NCBI GenBank assembly: GCA_025934375.1
Contig: JAICYD010000009.1
Location: forward strand, 1-64,000
Length of the DNA: 64,000 bases
Reading direction: 5' to 3'
Origin: Streptosporangiaceae bacterium
GTDB taxonomy: Bacteria; Actinomycetota; Actinomycetes; Streptosporangiales; Streptosporangiaceae
Shown: piece by piece, positions 51,355-59,679 of the stretch
How positions within the stretch are numbered: position 1 is the stretch's first letter
Layout: the number at the start of each line of letters is the position of its first letter
Translations under genes and position numbers: made by a program
The notes under the pieces: model-generated
The model's input: only the letters and a program-made list of their open reading frames with translations
Database searches by the model: none
Told to the model about the DNA's origin: nothing

Positions 51355-52239
51355 CTACCCGGCGTACCGGGCGACGATCTTGGTGAAGTCCTCCGGACCC
51401 TGGCTGATGTTGCTGCAGGTTCCCGGGGCCCATGGCTCCACGGCGCCGGCCGGGCACGGCTGGTCGCGGTTGAATGACCAAAACGACAGCCACGCGGCGT
51501 GGTTGGCCTGCGCGAAGCCCAGCAGGCTGGTGAACGTGGCCTGGGTGAACAGCTCGCTGGGCTGGTCGGTGTGGCCGTTCATCAGCGTGATGCCGATGTG
51601 CGACCAGGCGGTGGCGGCCGCCCAGCCGTACAGCGATTCCAGCTGGCTGGCGACGTCGCTGGCGACGGTCTCGTCGCTGCCGACCTGCGTGCCGCTGGTC
51701 AGGCCGTAGTCGAAGTCCATGACGCCGAACACGTCGATCCGGGCGCCCGCCGCGATCGCCTGCTGGATCTCGCTCTTGCCGGTGTCGGGCAGCCCGATGG
51801 AGGTCACCGGGATGGTCAGCGACACCTTCAGGGCGGGGTCCTGCCGCTCGAGTGTCGCGATGGCCTGGAAGCGCTTGAGCTCGTTGCCGGTGTCGCCAAG
51901 CGCGGTGTTCTCGATGTCGAAGTCCACGTGGATGAGCTGGTACTTGGTGATGACCGACTGGTAGGCGCCGGCCAGCGCGCTGGCGCTCGCGCAAGACTGC
52001 CCGAGCTCGGTGCCGTTGTAGCCGCCGAAGCTCACCCCGGCGTCCCCGCCCGCCGCGCGGATGGCGGAGACAAGCCCCGCCACTGACTTCATGCTGTCGT
52101 TCGTCCTCGACTCCGGCGGCTGCACTCCGGCCTGGGACGGCAGCAACAGCCAGCTCGTCTCTAACGACACCACGCCAGTCAATAGCCGGAATGCACGCCG
52201 GCCGCCACGCGCTGCGCGGCGGCCGGACGTGCGGGCCAT
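51355..52239 (-). pseudogene. GH18 chitinase, rearranged (94-bp internal inversion, N-terminus shortened)
   Basis: The minus frame from ATG 52239 encodes MARTSGRRAARGGRRAFRLL, then about 30 unrelated residues, then VAGLVSAIRAAGGDAGVSF, YQLIHVDFDIENTALGD (GH18 catalytic DxDxE, Glu present) and VTSIGLPDTGKSEIQQAIAA, FGVMDFDYG, ending at 51355. The missing strand (FMLSFVLDSGGCTPAWDG, NDTTP) is present on the opposite strand at 52084-52177. Reversing that block gives a continuous chitinase frame. The N-terminal barrel strand before FMLSF and any binding domain are also missing. Chitinases hydrolyse chitin outside the cell; this copy should be inactive or poorly folded as it stands. Confidence 0.75.
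52084..52177 (+). other. Inverted 94-bp segment inside the chitinase gene
   Basis: Read on the plus strand this block encodes DFMLSFVLDSGGCTPAWDG and NSQLVSNDTTP, the conserved beta-strand of GH18 chitinases, although the gene runs on the minus strand. Joining CCA (end of the block) to GTG at 52083 gives NDTTP-VAGLVSAIRAAGG in frame. A 5-bp inverted repeat TGACT/AGTCA (52084-52088, 52177-52181) lies at the edges. Confidence 0.7.
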
Positions 52240-52245
52240 GTCGGC

Positions 52246-52803
52246 TCAGTTGTTGCTGTTGACCAGCCAGCGCTGGGCGTTGGTGCCGTTGCAGACCCAC
52301 ATCTGCATGTTCGAGTTGCCGGGGAGCGCCCCGGGCTCGTCGAGGCACTCGGCGCGGTTGACGAAGCCCAGCCTGCTCTGCAGCGCCACCACGATCGCCT
52401 GGCCGGAGACGATGGACGAGCTCGCGTTCCATTCGGCATTGCTGACGGTAGTACCGCCGCTAACCGCGCACTCGTCCGTGTGGACGGGGTCCCCGTTCCG
52501 CAGGCTGTCGGTGGAGATGCACCAGCCGTCGGCGTTCTGGAACCGGTAGTGGGTGCCGCCCGAGGGCGTGGACAGCACCGTCCACAACTGCAGCGAGTTG
52601 GTGTTGTCGCAGGGCCGCTGCACGACGGGCGATTGGGAGCCGGTCGCCAGCGGCTGCAGGCACCAGCCGGTGTTGCCAGCGTTGATGATGTGGTGGAACG
52701 CGCCATCGGCGCGAGCCCCAGTGGCCGTCGCGACCATGGCGGCGCTCCCGAGCATGACCGCCACCGCGGCGGCACGGACGATTGTCTTAACCATTGTGGA
52801 CAT
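52246..52803 (-). CDS. Secreted ricin B-type lectin domain protein
   Basis: An 185-aa protein starting at ATG 52803 (ATG 52815 and 52794 are also possible). Signal peptide TIVRAAAVAVMLGSAAMVAT, cleavage near ARA-DG. The rest is one ricin-type trefoil: GWCLQPLATGSQSPVVQRPC, NSLQLWTVL, GWCISTDSLRNGDPVHTDEC, ECLDEPGALPGNSNMQMWVC, NGTNAQRWLVN. The QxW motifs (LQLW, MQMW, QRW) are present or slightly changed. It lies 6 nt upstream of the chitinase, same strand, so may once have targeted the chitinase to sugar surfaces. Confidence 0.88.
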   Translation of the reverse strand: MSTMVKTIVRAAAVAVMLGSAAMVATATGARADGAFHHIINAGNTGWCLQPLATGSQSPVVQRPCDNTNSLQLWTVLSTPSGGTHYRFQNADGWCISTDSLRNGDPVHTDECAVSGGTTVSNAEWNASSSIVSGQAIVVALQSRLGFVNRAECLDEPGALPGNSNMQMWVCNGTNAQRWLVNSNN

Positions 52804-53190
52804 GTCCCCGTACATCCTTTCTGCGGGTGATCGCTCACCCCGAATGCATTCCAGGCCGCTATTCGCGGCCCCCCATGGCGACTGTGTCAGCGGGCGCTGA
52901 AACGAGCCTGAAACCGCGCTGACCTGCGCCAGGCACGAATACCGCGCGCCCGGCCAGCTGGGAAGCGAGGCTCATATGCAACTGGCGTTGCAGGATCCCG
53001 GCCAGGGACCACATCAGAGCGGCCAGCGCTGTGTAGCCTGAGCCCCGCAGGCGCGCGTGCGGCCCTACCGCCGTCACGCGCAAAGTATTGCTCCCTCACC
53101 GGCCAACCAGATCCGAGTACGGGCCTAGACGATGAGTTTGGCCGGCCCGCCGAGTCATTCACAGCACAGCGAGCCTATGGAAGGGATCCG
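52804..53190. other. Divergent intergenic region
   Basis: About 390 bp between the ricin-type gene and the mycothiol-dependent enzyme gene. It holds both promoters by position. GGAAGGG at about 53179-53185 is the ribosome site for ATG 53191. No ORF, repeat or clear operator was seen. Confidence 0.5.
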
Positions 53191-53994
53191 ATGACCGAGC
53201 TGAACGCGGAAGATGCCCGGCGGGCGATCGTCGAGCACACCCGGCGCCTGGCGGAATCAGCCGCCGCCGCCGGGCCGGGTGCCACCGTGCCGACGACCCC
53301 GCAGTGGACCATCACTGACCTAGTCCAGCATGTGGGCCAGACCCAGCACTGGGTCGCGGAGATCATCGAGCGGCGCATCACCGACCCCGCCCGGCTGCCC
53401 GCGGAGATGGCCGCGCTCCCCGCCGACCCCGGTGAGTGGCAGGCGTGGCTGTCGCAGTCCGCGCAGCGGGTCGCCAGCGCCTGCTCCGATGACGCGCTCG
53501 ACGCGCCGGTGTTCAACCCCGCAGGGGACGGGCGGCCCGGGACGCGATTCTGGCTCTCCAGCGTCCTCAACGAGACCGTCGTCCACGGGTTTGACGCGGC
53601 CAGCGCGGCGGGCCGGCCGGCCGGCGTTGACGCCGGCATCGCGGCCGCGCTCATCAGCAACCACCTCGCGATGCTCACCTCCCCGACGTGGGAGATGCAG
53701 CGGCCGGAGTCCGCCCGCGCCATCCGGGGCACCGGGCAGACCCTGCAGTGGCTGGCCACCGACACTGCGGACGGCGCGGGCGCGTGGCTCATCGAACGGC
53801 GGCCCGACGGGGCAACCTGGCAGCCCGCAGCCCGGCAGGCCGATGTGACGATGACCGGCCCGGCCGAGTCGCTGCTGCTGACCTTGACCCGGCGACTGCC
53901 GCTCACCGGCCGCGAAGCCACCAGCATCACCGTCGACGGCGACACCAGCCTCGCCCAGCACTGGCTCGACAACACCGCCCACGTCAGCGGCTGA
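53191..53994 (+). CDS. Maleylpyruvate isomerase-family mycothiol-dependent enzyme
   Basis: A 267-aa protein. The N-terminal DinB-like four-helix domain (MDMPI_N) is seen in VPTTPQWTITDLVQHVGQTQ, HWVAEIIERR and SSVLNETVVHGFDAASAAGR, with His residues at metal-binding positions of the family. The C-terminal domain (GTGQTLQWLATDTADGAGAW, ADVTMTGPAESLLLTLTRRL) is the usual MDMPI_C. Family members use mycothiol as cofactor to isomerise or detoxify small molecules. ATG 53191 has GGAAGGG 5 nt upstream. No aromatic-degradation genes are nearby, so the substrate is unknown. Confidence 0.9.
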   Translation: MTELNAEDARRAIVEHTRRLAESAAAAGPGATVPTTPQWTITDLVQHVGQTQHWVAEIIERRITDPARLPAEMAALPADPGEWQAWLSQSAQRVASACSDDALDAPVFNPAGDGRPGTRFWLSSVLNETVVHGFDAASAAGRPAGVDAGIAAALISNHLAMLTSPTWEMQRPESARAIRGTGQTLQWLATDTADGAGAWLIERRPDGATWQPAARQADVTMTGPAESLLLTLTRRLPLTGREATSITVDGDTSLAQHWLDNTAHVSG

Positions 53995-54045
53995 CTTTTC
54001 GATGAACTAAACGGCCGCCCTGGACCCGGCGAGGAGGGAGAGGGC

Positions 54046-54714
54046 ATGGCGCTTGAGATTAAGCGGCAGACCGTCACGGGTGTGCGGCTCTTCGGTGAGC
54101 CGCGGGAGTACCGCGACATCCACCTGGCCGACGTGACCCTGCGGGTCTGCGCGCTCGTGCGGCGTGATGACCTGGAGTTCCGGAACGTGGTCCGGAATGC
54201 CGTTCTCGAGCGTTGCCGGCTGGACGCGTGCGACGCGGAGGGGTTTTCTTCGATGAGGTCACCGTCGACACGTTGCGGTTCGCGCAGCTGCGCCCGAATA
54301 GGGGGTGCGTGTTCCGGCACGTCACGCTGCGGGGGAAGATCGGGTCGATGATGATAATCGGACCGGTCCGGGGGCTGCCGGACTCCGCGGAGCGCTACGG
54401 CGACGGTGGAGAAGTACAAGGAGGTCAACTGGGCTCTCGACATCAGGGATGCGGTCTTCACCGGCGCCGCCGAGTTCTTCGGCGTTCCGGGCGAGCTGAT
54501 CCGCCGTGACGAGAATACCCAGGTGCTGCTGAGGCGCGAGGCGTTCGCCGGGATGGAGTGGCGGGATTTGCCCGGGGTCGTTGGCCCCTGGGTGAGCCGG
54601 TTCGAGTCGACTCCTTTTGACTCGATAGTCGCAGTCGCGCCCAAGGGGTCCAAGAGGTTCCGCGATTACATGGCGGACATCGAATGGCTCCATGCCAAAG
54701 GACTCGCCGGGTAG
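54046..54714 (+). pseudogene. Protein of unknown family, two compensating frameshifts
   Basis: The protein would be about 222 aa: MALEIKRQTVTGVRLFGEPR, DIHLADVTLRVCALVRRDDL, EFRNVVRNAVLERCRLDACD in one frame; VFFDEVTVDTLRFAQLRPNR, GCVFRHVTLRGKIGSMMIIG in another; then EKYKEVNWALDIRDAVFTGA, RDENTQVLLRREAFAGMEWR, FRDYMADIEWLHAKGLAG back in the first. A missing G in the G4 tract 54240-54243 and an extra base near 54389 explain both shifts. The first half resembles pentapeptide-like beta-solenoid repeats. No known function. If the shifts are sequencing errors the gene is intact. Confidence 0.65.
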
Positions 54715-54737
54715 CGCGGTTCAGTTTCAGGCGGGGG

Positions 54738-55959
54738 TTATGCGGTGCCCTGCGGCTGGCTGTAGACGGCGAGGCTGTAGGCGTCCCCGCCGGCCACCTG
54801 GGTGACGCCGGACAGGCCGGCGACGTGCACCGGCCCGGTGACGGGAGCGGTGGTGCCAGTGCCGAGCGCGCCATAGACGTTGAGTCCCCAGGCGAGGATG
54901 GTGCCGCCGGTGAGCGCGAGCACGTGGTCCTGGCCGGCTGACAGCTGGGTGATCCCGCTGCCGCCCCCGACGACGGGGATGGCGCGCAGCGCGCACGTGC
55001 TCGCCGGCTGCTTGCCGGCCAGCTGGCCATCAGCGTCGGTGCCCCAGCCCCAGACCTGGCCGTCGGTGCCCACCGCGACGGCGAACTGCTGGCCCGCGGC
55101 GACCTGGGCGATGTTCGGGGTGGTGATCCCGGTCACCGGCTGCGGGAAGGACAGCATGGTCGTAGTGCCGTTGCCAAGGCCGCCACAGGCGTTGTTGCCC
55201 CATGACCACACCGTCGCTCCGGAGGTGTTGCCGCGGACCGCATAGGCTGCGTCCCAGCCCGCCGCGATGCTGGTCACCTGAGTCAGCCTGACCTCGACCG
55301 GGATCGCGCTGTCGAACGTCGCGCCGTTGCCGAGCTGGCCGAGGCTGCCGAGTCCCCAGGCCCACACCGTGCCATCGGAGCGCAGCGCAAGGCTGAACTT
55401 CCAGCCCGCCGCGATCTTGGTGATGCCGGTCAGCCCGGCCACCTTGACCGGGGTGAGCTGGTTCGCGCCCGCCGCCCCGGTGCCCGCCTGGCCGTGATCG
55501 TTCCCGCCCCAGGCCCATACCGTGCCGTCGGACCGCACGGCCAGGCTCTGGTCCCCGCCGGCCGCCACCTGGCGAACCCCGGACAGCCCCGCCACCTGCT
55601 CCGGCGTGGCATGCTCGGTCACAGTGCCGTCGCCCAGCTGGCCGTCAGCGTTCGACCCCCAGGCCCAGACGATGCCGCCGGACGTGATGGCGAGGGCGTG
55701 CCCGCCCCCGGCCGCCACCTGCACGACCCCGCTGGTCAGCCCGCTGACCGGGCCGGGCAGGTAGCGGGCCACCGCGGTCCCGTCGCCCAGGTTCCCGTCA
55801 CCGTTGAATCCCCAGCTCACGGCGCCGCTCGGGGTTGAAGACGGGGCCTAGCTGCCCCTGGGCCCGGGCGGCGGGCGACCCGCCGGCCACCAGGCCAAGC
55901 ACCACCGTGGCGCAGCCGGCGAGCCTCGCCAGTCGCCACGGCCTTCGCGAGATGCCCAT
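54738..55959 (-). pseudogene. Secreted RCC1-repeat beta-propeller protein, frameshifted after the signal peptide
   Basis: The main frame (from about 55830 down to 54738) holds seven RCC1 repeats, each with W-A-W-G or W-G-W-G and G-x-L-G-x-G (VSWGFNGDGNLGDGT, VWAWGSNADGQLGDGT, VWAWGGNDHGQAGTG, VWAWGLGSLGQLGNG, VWSWGNNACGGLGNG, VWGWGTDADGQLAG, ILAWGLNVYGALGTG). The proper start, ATG 55959, with GGAGGAG 7 nt upstream, encodes a signal peptide (LARLAGCATVVLGLVAGGSP, ARA) in a different frame. The G4 tract 55831-55834 should be G3 to join them (PSGAVSWGF). A seven-bladed secreted propeller is therefore split from its signal peptide, unless this is a sequencing error. Confidence 0.82.
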
Positions 55960-56210
55960 GCGCGCACTCCTCCAAGCTGCCGGCCCGGCCGGCCCGGCCG
56001 GCTCGAAAGGGCAGGCCCTCAACCAGAAGTTACCGCCAGCGTTCAGCAGGCGCACGCAGGGAGAAGCCGGGCGGACCAGCCGCTGCAATTGTTGGTGCGG
56101 CAGGACATCGTCCATCGGCCCGATAGCTAGCCGGAGGGAGGCTGGCCGCGTTCCCGCGAGCCAGGCAGAAAGCACTCCGCACGGGCGAGGCCTGCGGAAG
56201 GACGCTGGCC

Positions 56211-56528
56211 ATGAACGGAGCGGACCACGCCACCGGGCGGCGGCCCCGGACGCCGAGCGCGCGGGTGGCAACGGAGTTGCTTAATGCCGCCGAGAGCATG
56301 CTGGTCACGGACGGCGTGCGCGGCCTGACCGTCCGGGCCGTCGCGGCCAAGGCAGGCGTGATCGCCGTGCGGGACGCGGCTGAGGCGGCTCAGCAGATCT
56401 GGTGCGCGTTGCACGGCGCTGTCGCCCTTGAGCTGAGGGGCCTGGCGCAGACCCTGGACCCGGCACAGACCTACCGCGCGCTCGTGGACACCATCCTGCG
56501 CGGGCTATCGGGAAGTTATCACGAATAG
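56211..56528 (+). pseudogene. TetR-family regulator with large internal deletion
   Basis: ATG 56211 has GGAAGGA about 8 nt upstream. The 105-aa frame joins the first part of a TetR DNA-binding domain (ARVATELLNAAESMLVTDGV, GLTVRAVAAKAGV) directly to the end of a TetR C-terminal domain (DAAEAAQQIWCALHGAVALE, TYRALVDTILRGL). About 90 residues, including the recognition helix and most of the ligand domain, are missing, without frame loss. It stands immediately upstream of the enediyne cassette, which it may once have regulated. Confidence 0.72.
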
Positions 56529-56541
56529 GACAGGATATTTT

Positions 56542-56586
56542 CATGCCTTTGGCGCTGACGAGGAACTCGTCAGCGCCAAAGGCATG
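56542..56586. promoter_or_regulatory. Perfect 21-bp inverted repeat (hairpin) upstream of the enediyne cassette
   Basis: Two 21-nt arms (56542-56562 and 56566-56586) are exact complements with only GAA (56563-56565) between them. It starts 14 nt after the TetR-remnant stop and ends 85 nt before the UnbV start. No T-run follows. It could terminate the upstream transcript, act as an attenuator in the unbV leader, or be a regulator site. Confidence 0.8.
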
Positions 56587-56671
56587 CCCGCCGATCGCGC
56601 GCGGTACGCGGAAACGTCAGTAAGCAAGTTCCGAGATGTCGGGCGACCGCGCCTGAGGCACCGTAAGGTAC

Positions 56672-58651
56672 ATGCCTATCTCGCGGATTAGATTGCGCCT
56701 TCTGGTACCCCTAGCAGCGGCCGTCGTGTTGCTTTCCTCGCTATGGGTCGCGGCCCAAATGGCCGTAGCTTCACCGCTAAATGCCAGTAAAGTCGCCGCG
56801 TCGTATAAGTTCCAGCAGATGCCGATCGCGATGCCGCCCGGCTATCACCAGACCCAGACGCTCCGCAAGGTGAACCCGGCATACCAGCACCTGGTGTCGT
56901 GGATCTCATCGGTGGGGGCCAGCATCGCGATGACCGACGTCACCGGTCACGGCCTCAGTGACGGCATGTGCATCGTCGACCCGCGGACCGACGACGTGAT
57001 CATCACCTACACGCCCACCGCGGCGACCGCCGACCAGTTCACGCCGTTCGTGCTCGACCCGGCGCCGCTGGTGATGAACTCCACCATGGCACCGATGGGC
57101 TGCGTCCCCGGGGACTACAACCGCGACGGCCGGACCGATTTCATCGTGTATTACTGGGGCCGCACGCCGATCATCTACCTCGCGCGCTCGACAGCGAGCA
57201 CGCCGTCGCCAAGTGCCTACAAGCCGGTCGAGCTGCTCCCGCAGGACTCAGGCGGCGGCCAGTACGGCGGCCCTCAGTGGAATACCAACGCGGTGGGAGT
57301 CGCGGGCTTCGATGGCACCGGGCACCCGGACCTCTTCGTCGGGAACTATTTCCCGGACTCGGAAGTGCTCAACCCGAACGGCATCAACAACGTGCAGATG
57401 CCCTCCTCGCTATCTGACGCGCTGAACGGCGGCGGCGACTACATCTTCCAGTGGCTCGGTGGCACTTCAGGCCCTGATCCGACCGTCCGCTACAAGCAAA
57501 TAAAGGACGCCATCCCTTACCAGGCCTCGACTGGCTGGACGCTGGGGGCCGGCACCGCCGACCTCACCGGGAGCGGGCTCCCGGACATGTACATCGCAAA
57601 TGACTTCGGCCCCGGTCACCTCCTCTATAACCAGTCCACGCCCGGGCATATCAAGTTCTCCCTTGTCGTCGGGCGGCGCGGTTTGGTCACCCCCAAGTCG
57701 TTCGTCCTCGGCCGCGGATCCTTCAAGGGCATGGGAATCGATTTCGGTGACCTAGGCAGCAACGGCAAGTTCGACATGATGGTGAGCAATATCACCACGC
57801 CCTGGGGACTTCAGGAAAGCAACTTCGTCTTCATGAACCAGGCGTCCAACGGCAAGGAGATGCAGCAGGATCTCGCCCGGGGCGTGGCCCCGTTCGACCA
57901 GAATGCCCAGCAGATGGGGCTGGCCTGGACCGGATGGGCATGGGACGTGAAGTTCGGCGACTTCCTCAACAACGGGAACGATGACATCGTCCAGACCGAC
58001 GGGTTCATCAAGGGGAAAATCGACCGCTGGAACTGGCTGCAGGAAATGGCCATGACCAACGACGACTTGCTCAGCAACCCCGCGAACTGGCCACTCGTGG
58101 AGCAGGGCGATGACATCGCCGGATACCAGTGCCTCGCCTTCTACGCGAACGGCGGCGGGGGCAATTTCGTGAACGTCAGCAAGCAGCTGGGCCTGTGCGA
58201 CCCGACCCCGACCCGCGGCGTCGCGACCGCCGACACCCGCGGCGACGGCCACCTGGACTTCGCGGTCGCCCGCCAATGGGGGCCGCCCGCCTTCTACGCC
58301 AACCAGTCGCCCGACATGGGCAACTACCTCGGCCTGAACTTCTACCGGCCCACCACGGGGGGCGGCAGCCCGGGACAGAACCTGGAAAATCTCGGCGCCC
58401 CCGCCTACGGGACGACGGTGCAGGTCTACACGCCCGGGCACACCCAGGTCTCCCAGCTTGACGGGGGCAGCGGCAGTGCCGGCAAGCGCAGCTTCGAGGT
58501 CTCCTTCGGCCTCGGGACCTACCACGGCCCGGTGAAGGCGAGCCTGCAGTGGGTCGACAGCACCGGCCTGCAGCACCAGCAGACGATCACGCTCAACCCA
58601 GGAACACACAACATCATGCTCACCAGCACCGCCACGGAGGTTGCGAGCTAA
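56672..58651 (+). CDS. unbV: UnbV-like protein (FG-GAP/VCBS repeats with ASPIC/UnbV domain), enediyne cassette
   Basis: A 659-aa exported protein, ATG 56672. N-terminal signal/anchor RLLVPLAAAVVLLSSLWVAA. FG-GAP-type repeats run through the body (TDVTGHGLSDGMCIVDPRTD, DYNRDGRTDFIVYYWGR, AGFDGTGHPDLFVGNYF, DLTGSGLPDMYIANDFGPGH, KFGDFLNNGNDDIVQTDGFI, ADTRGDGHLDFAVARQWG). The C-terminus is an ASPIC/UnbV domain (GAPAYGTTVQVYTPGHTQVS, VSFGLGTYHGPVKASLQWVD). UnbV is a conserved unknown-function partner of enediyne PKS genes. The stop overlaps the UnbU start (TAATG). Its presence with UnbU and PksE makes the cluster assignment strong. Confidence 0.9.
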   Translation: MPISRIRLRLLVPLAAAVVLLSSLWVAAQMAVASPLNASKVAASYKFQQMPIAMPPGYHQTQTLRKVNPAYQHLVSWISSVGASIAMTDVTGHGLSDGMCIVDPRTDDVIITYTPTAATADQFTPFVLDPAPLVMNSTMAPMGCVPGDYNRDGRTDFIVYYWGRTPIIYLARSTASTPSPSAYKPVELLPQDSGGGQYGGPQWNTNAVGVAGFDGTGHPDLFVGNYFPDSEVLNPNGINNVQMPSSLSDALNGGGDYIFQWLGGTSGPDPTVRYKQIKDAIPYQASTGWTLGAGTADLTGSGLPDMYIANDFGPGHLLYNQSTPGHIKFSLVVGRRGLVTPKSFVLGRGSFKGMGIDFGDLGSNGKFDMMVSNITTPWGLQESNFVFMNQASNGKEMQQDLARGVAPFDQNAQQMGLAWTGWAWDVKFGDFLNNGNDDIVQTDGFIKGKIDRWNWLQEMAMTNDDLLSNPANWPLVEQGDDIAGYQCLAFYANGGGGNFVNVSKQLGLCDPTPTRGVATADTRGDGHLDFAVARQWGPPAFYANQSPDMGNYLGLNFYRPTTGGGSPGQNLENLGAPAYGTTVQVYTPGHTQVSQLDGGSGSAGKRSFEVSFGLGTYHGPVKASLQWVDSTGLQHQQTITLNPGTHNIMLTSTATEVAS

Positions 58652-59679
58652 TGACCGCCATCACCCAGCCGGCAGACGGCACCCAGTCGCCGAACGGCAA
58701 GCTGACCGTCGGCCAGGCCCCGGCGAAGACCAGGAAGCCCGCCGACCCCCGCTACCTCGCCCTGCGGAACTTCGCGATCTCGATCAGCGCGTTCAACGCC
58801 TTCGGCTTCGCGCTACTCGGCTTCGAGCAGCCCTACCTGTGGCCGCTGTTCGCCGTCTTGATCGCGTACGCCACTGAGATCGGCTTCGAGATCATCCACG
58901 CCTGGGCCTTCCAGCACAAGGCGAGGTTCCTCGGCAACGGGGCGCGCGGGATGTATGAGTTCCTGCTGCCGTCGCACATCACCGCCCTCGCCGTCAACAT
59001 GCTGCTGTACGCCAACAACCAGTTCTGGCCGGTGGCCTTCGGAGTGGTGATCGCGGTCAGCCAGAAGCACTTCCTGCAGGCGCCCATCAACGGGCGGATC
59101 CGCCACTTCATGAACCCGTCCAACTTCGGCATCGCCATGGTCCTGCTGCTCTTCAGCGGCTGGGTCAGCATCTCGCCGCCCTACATGTTCACCGAATGGG
59201 CCAGCAGCTACTTCCGCCTCATGGTCCCGATCATCATCTTGACCTCCGGAACCGTGATCAACGCGATGCTCACTAAGCGGGTCCCGCTGATCGTCGGCTG
59301 GCTGGGGGCGTTCATGATCCAGGGCTTCGTCCGCCACTGGCTGTGGGGAGTCCAGCTCAACACCGCGCTCAGCGTCATGACCGGCGTAGCGTTCGTGCTC
59401 TTCACGAACTACATGATCACCGACCCGGGCACGACCCCCACCAAACCGCGGGCTCAGTTCATATTCGGCAGCAGCGTGGCGACCGTCTACGCGATCCTCA
59501 TGCAATTCAACATCGTCTACACGCTGTTCTTCGCCACCGCGATCGTCTGCGGGGGACGCGGCCTCGGCTGGTGGGTCGCCCACCTGCGGCGCAAGCGCAA
59601 GGAAGCCGCCACGCGCGCGGGTCAGCCGATCATCGCCACGGGCGAGGGCATGACCACGGGACAGCCGGTAGCGTCATGA
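58651..59679 (+). CDS. unbU: UnbU-like membrane protein (RnfD/NQR2-related), enediyne cassette
   Basis: A 342-aa integral membrane protein starting at ATG 58651, overlapping the UnbV stop by one base. About nine hydrophobic segments are visible (YLWPLFAVLIAYATEIGFEI, ALAVNMLLYANNQFWPVAFG, FGIAMVLLLFSGWVSI, LNTALSVMTGVAFVLFTNYM, TVYAILMQFNIVYTLFFATA). FMNPSNFGI and the order of helices match the enediyne-cluster UnbU family, which is distantly related to the RnfD/NqrB electron-transfer subunits. Function in enediyne synthesis, export or self-protection is not known. The stop overlaps the PksE start (ATGA), so the three genes are translated together. Confidence 0.88.
   Translation: MTAITQPADGTQSPNGKLTVGQAPAKTRKPADPRYLALRNFAISISAFNAFGFALLGFEQPYLWPLFAVLIAYATEIGFEIIHAWAFQHKARFLGNGARGMYEFLLPSHITALAVNMLLYANNQFWPVAFGVVIAVSQKHFLQAPINGRIRHFMNPSNFGIAMVLLLFSGWVSISPPYMFTEWASSYFRLMVPIIILTSGTVINAMLTKRVPLIVGWLGAFMIQGFVRHWLWGVQLNTALSVMTGVAFVLFTNYMITDPGTTPTKPRAQFIFGSSVATVYAILMQFNIVYTLFFATAIVCGGRGLGWWVAHLRRKRKEAATRAGQPIIATGEGMTTGQPVAS

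Noticed and set aside
49691..52432. A 913-codon open frame on the minus strand across 49.7-52.4 kb
   Set aside because: It is mostly antisense to the secreted gene at 49694-51331, has low-complexity Gly/Arg/Val composition and matches no family; it is a by-product of high GC codon bias.
56515..56526. TTATCACGA at the end of the TetR remnant, similar to the operator repeats at 25.2 kb
   Set aside because: Single half-site of nine bases inside coding sequence without a partner; likely chance.
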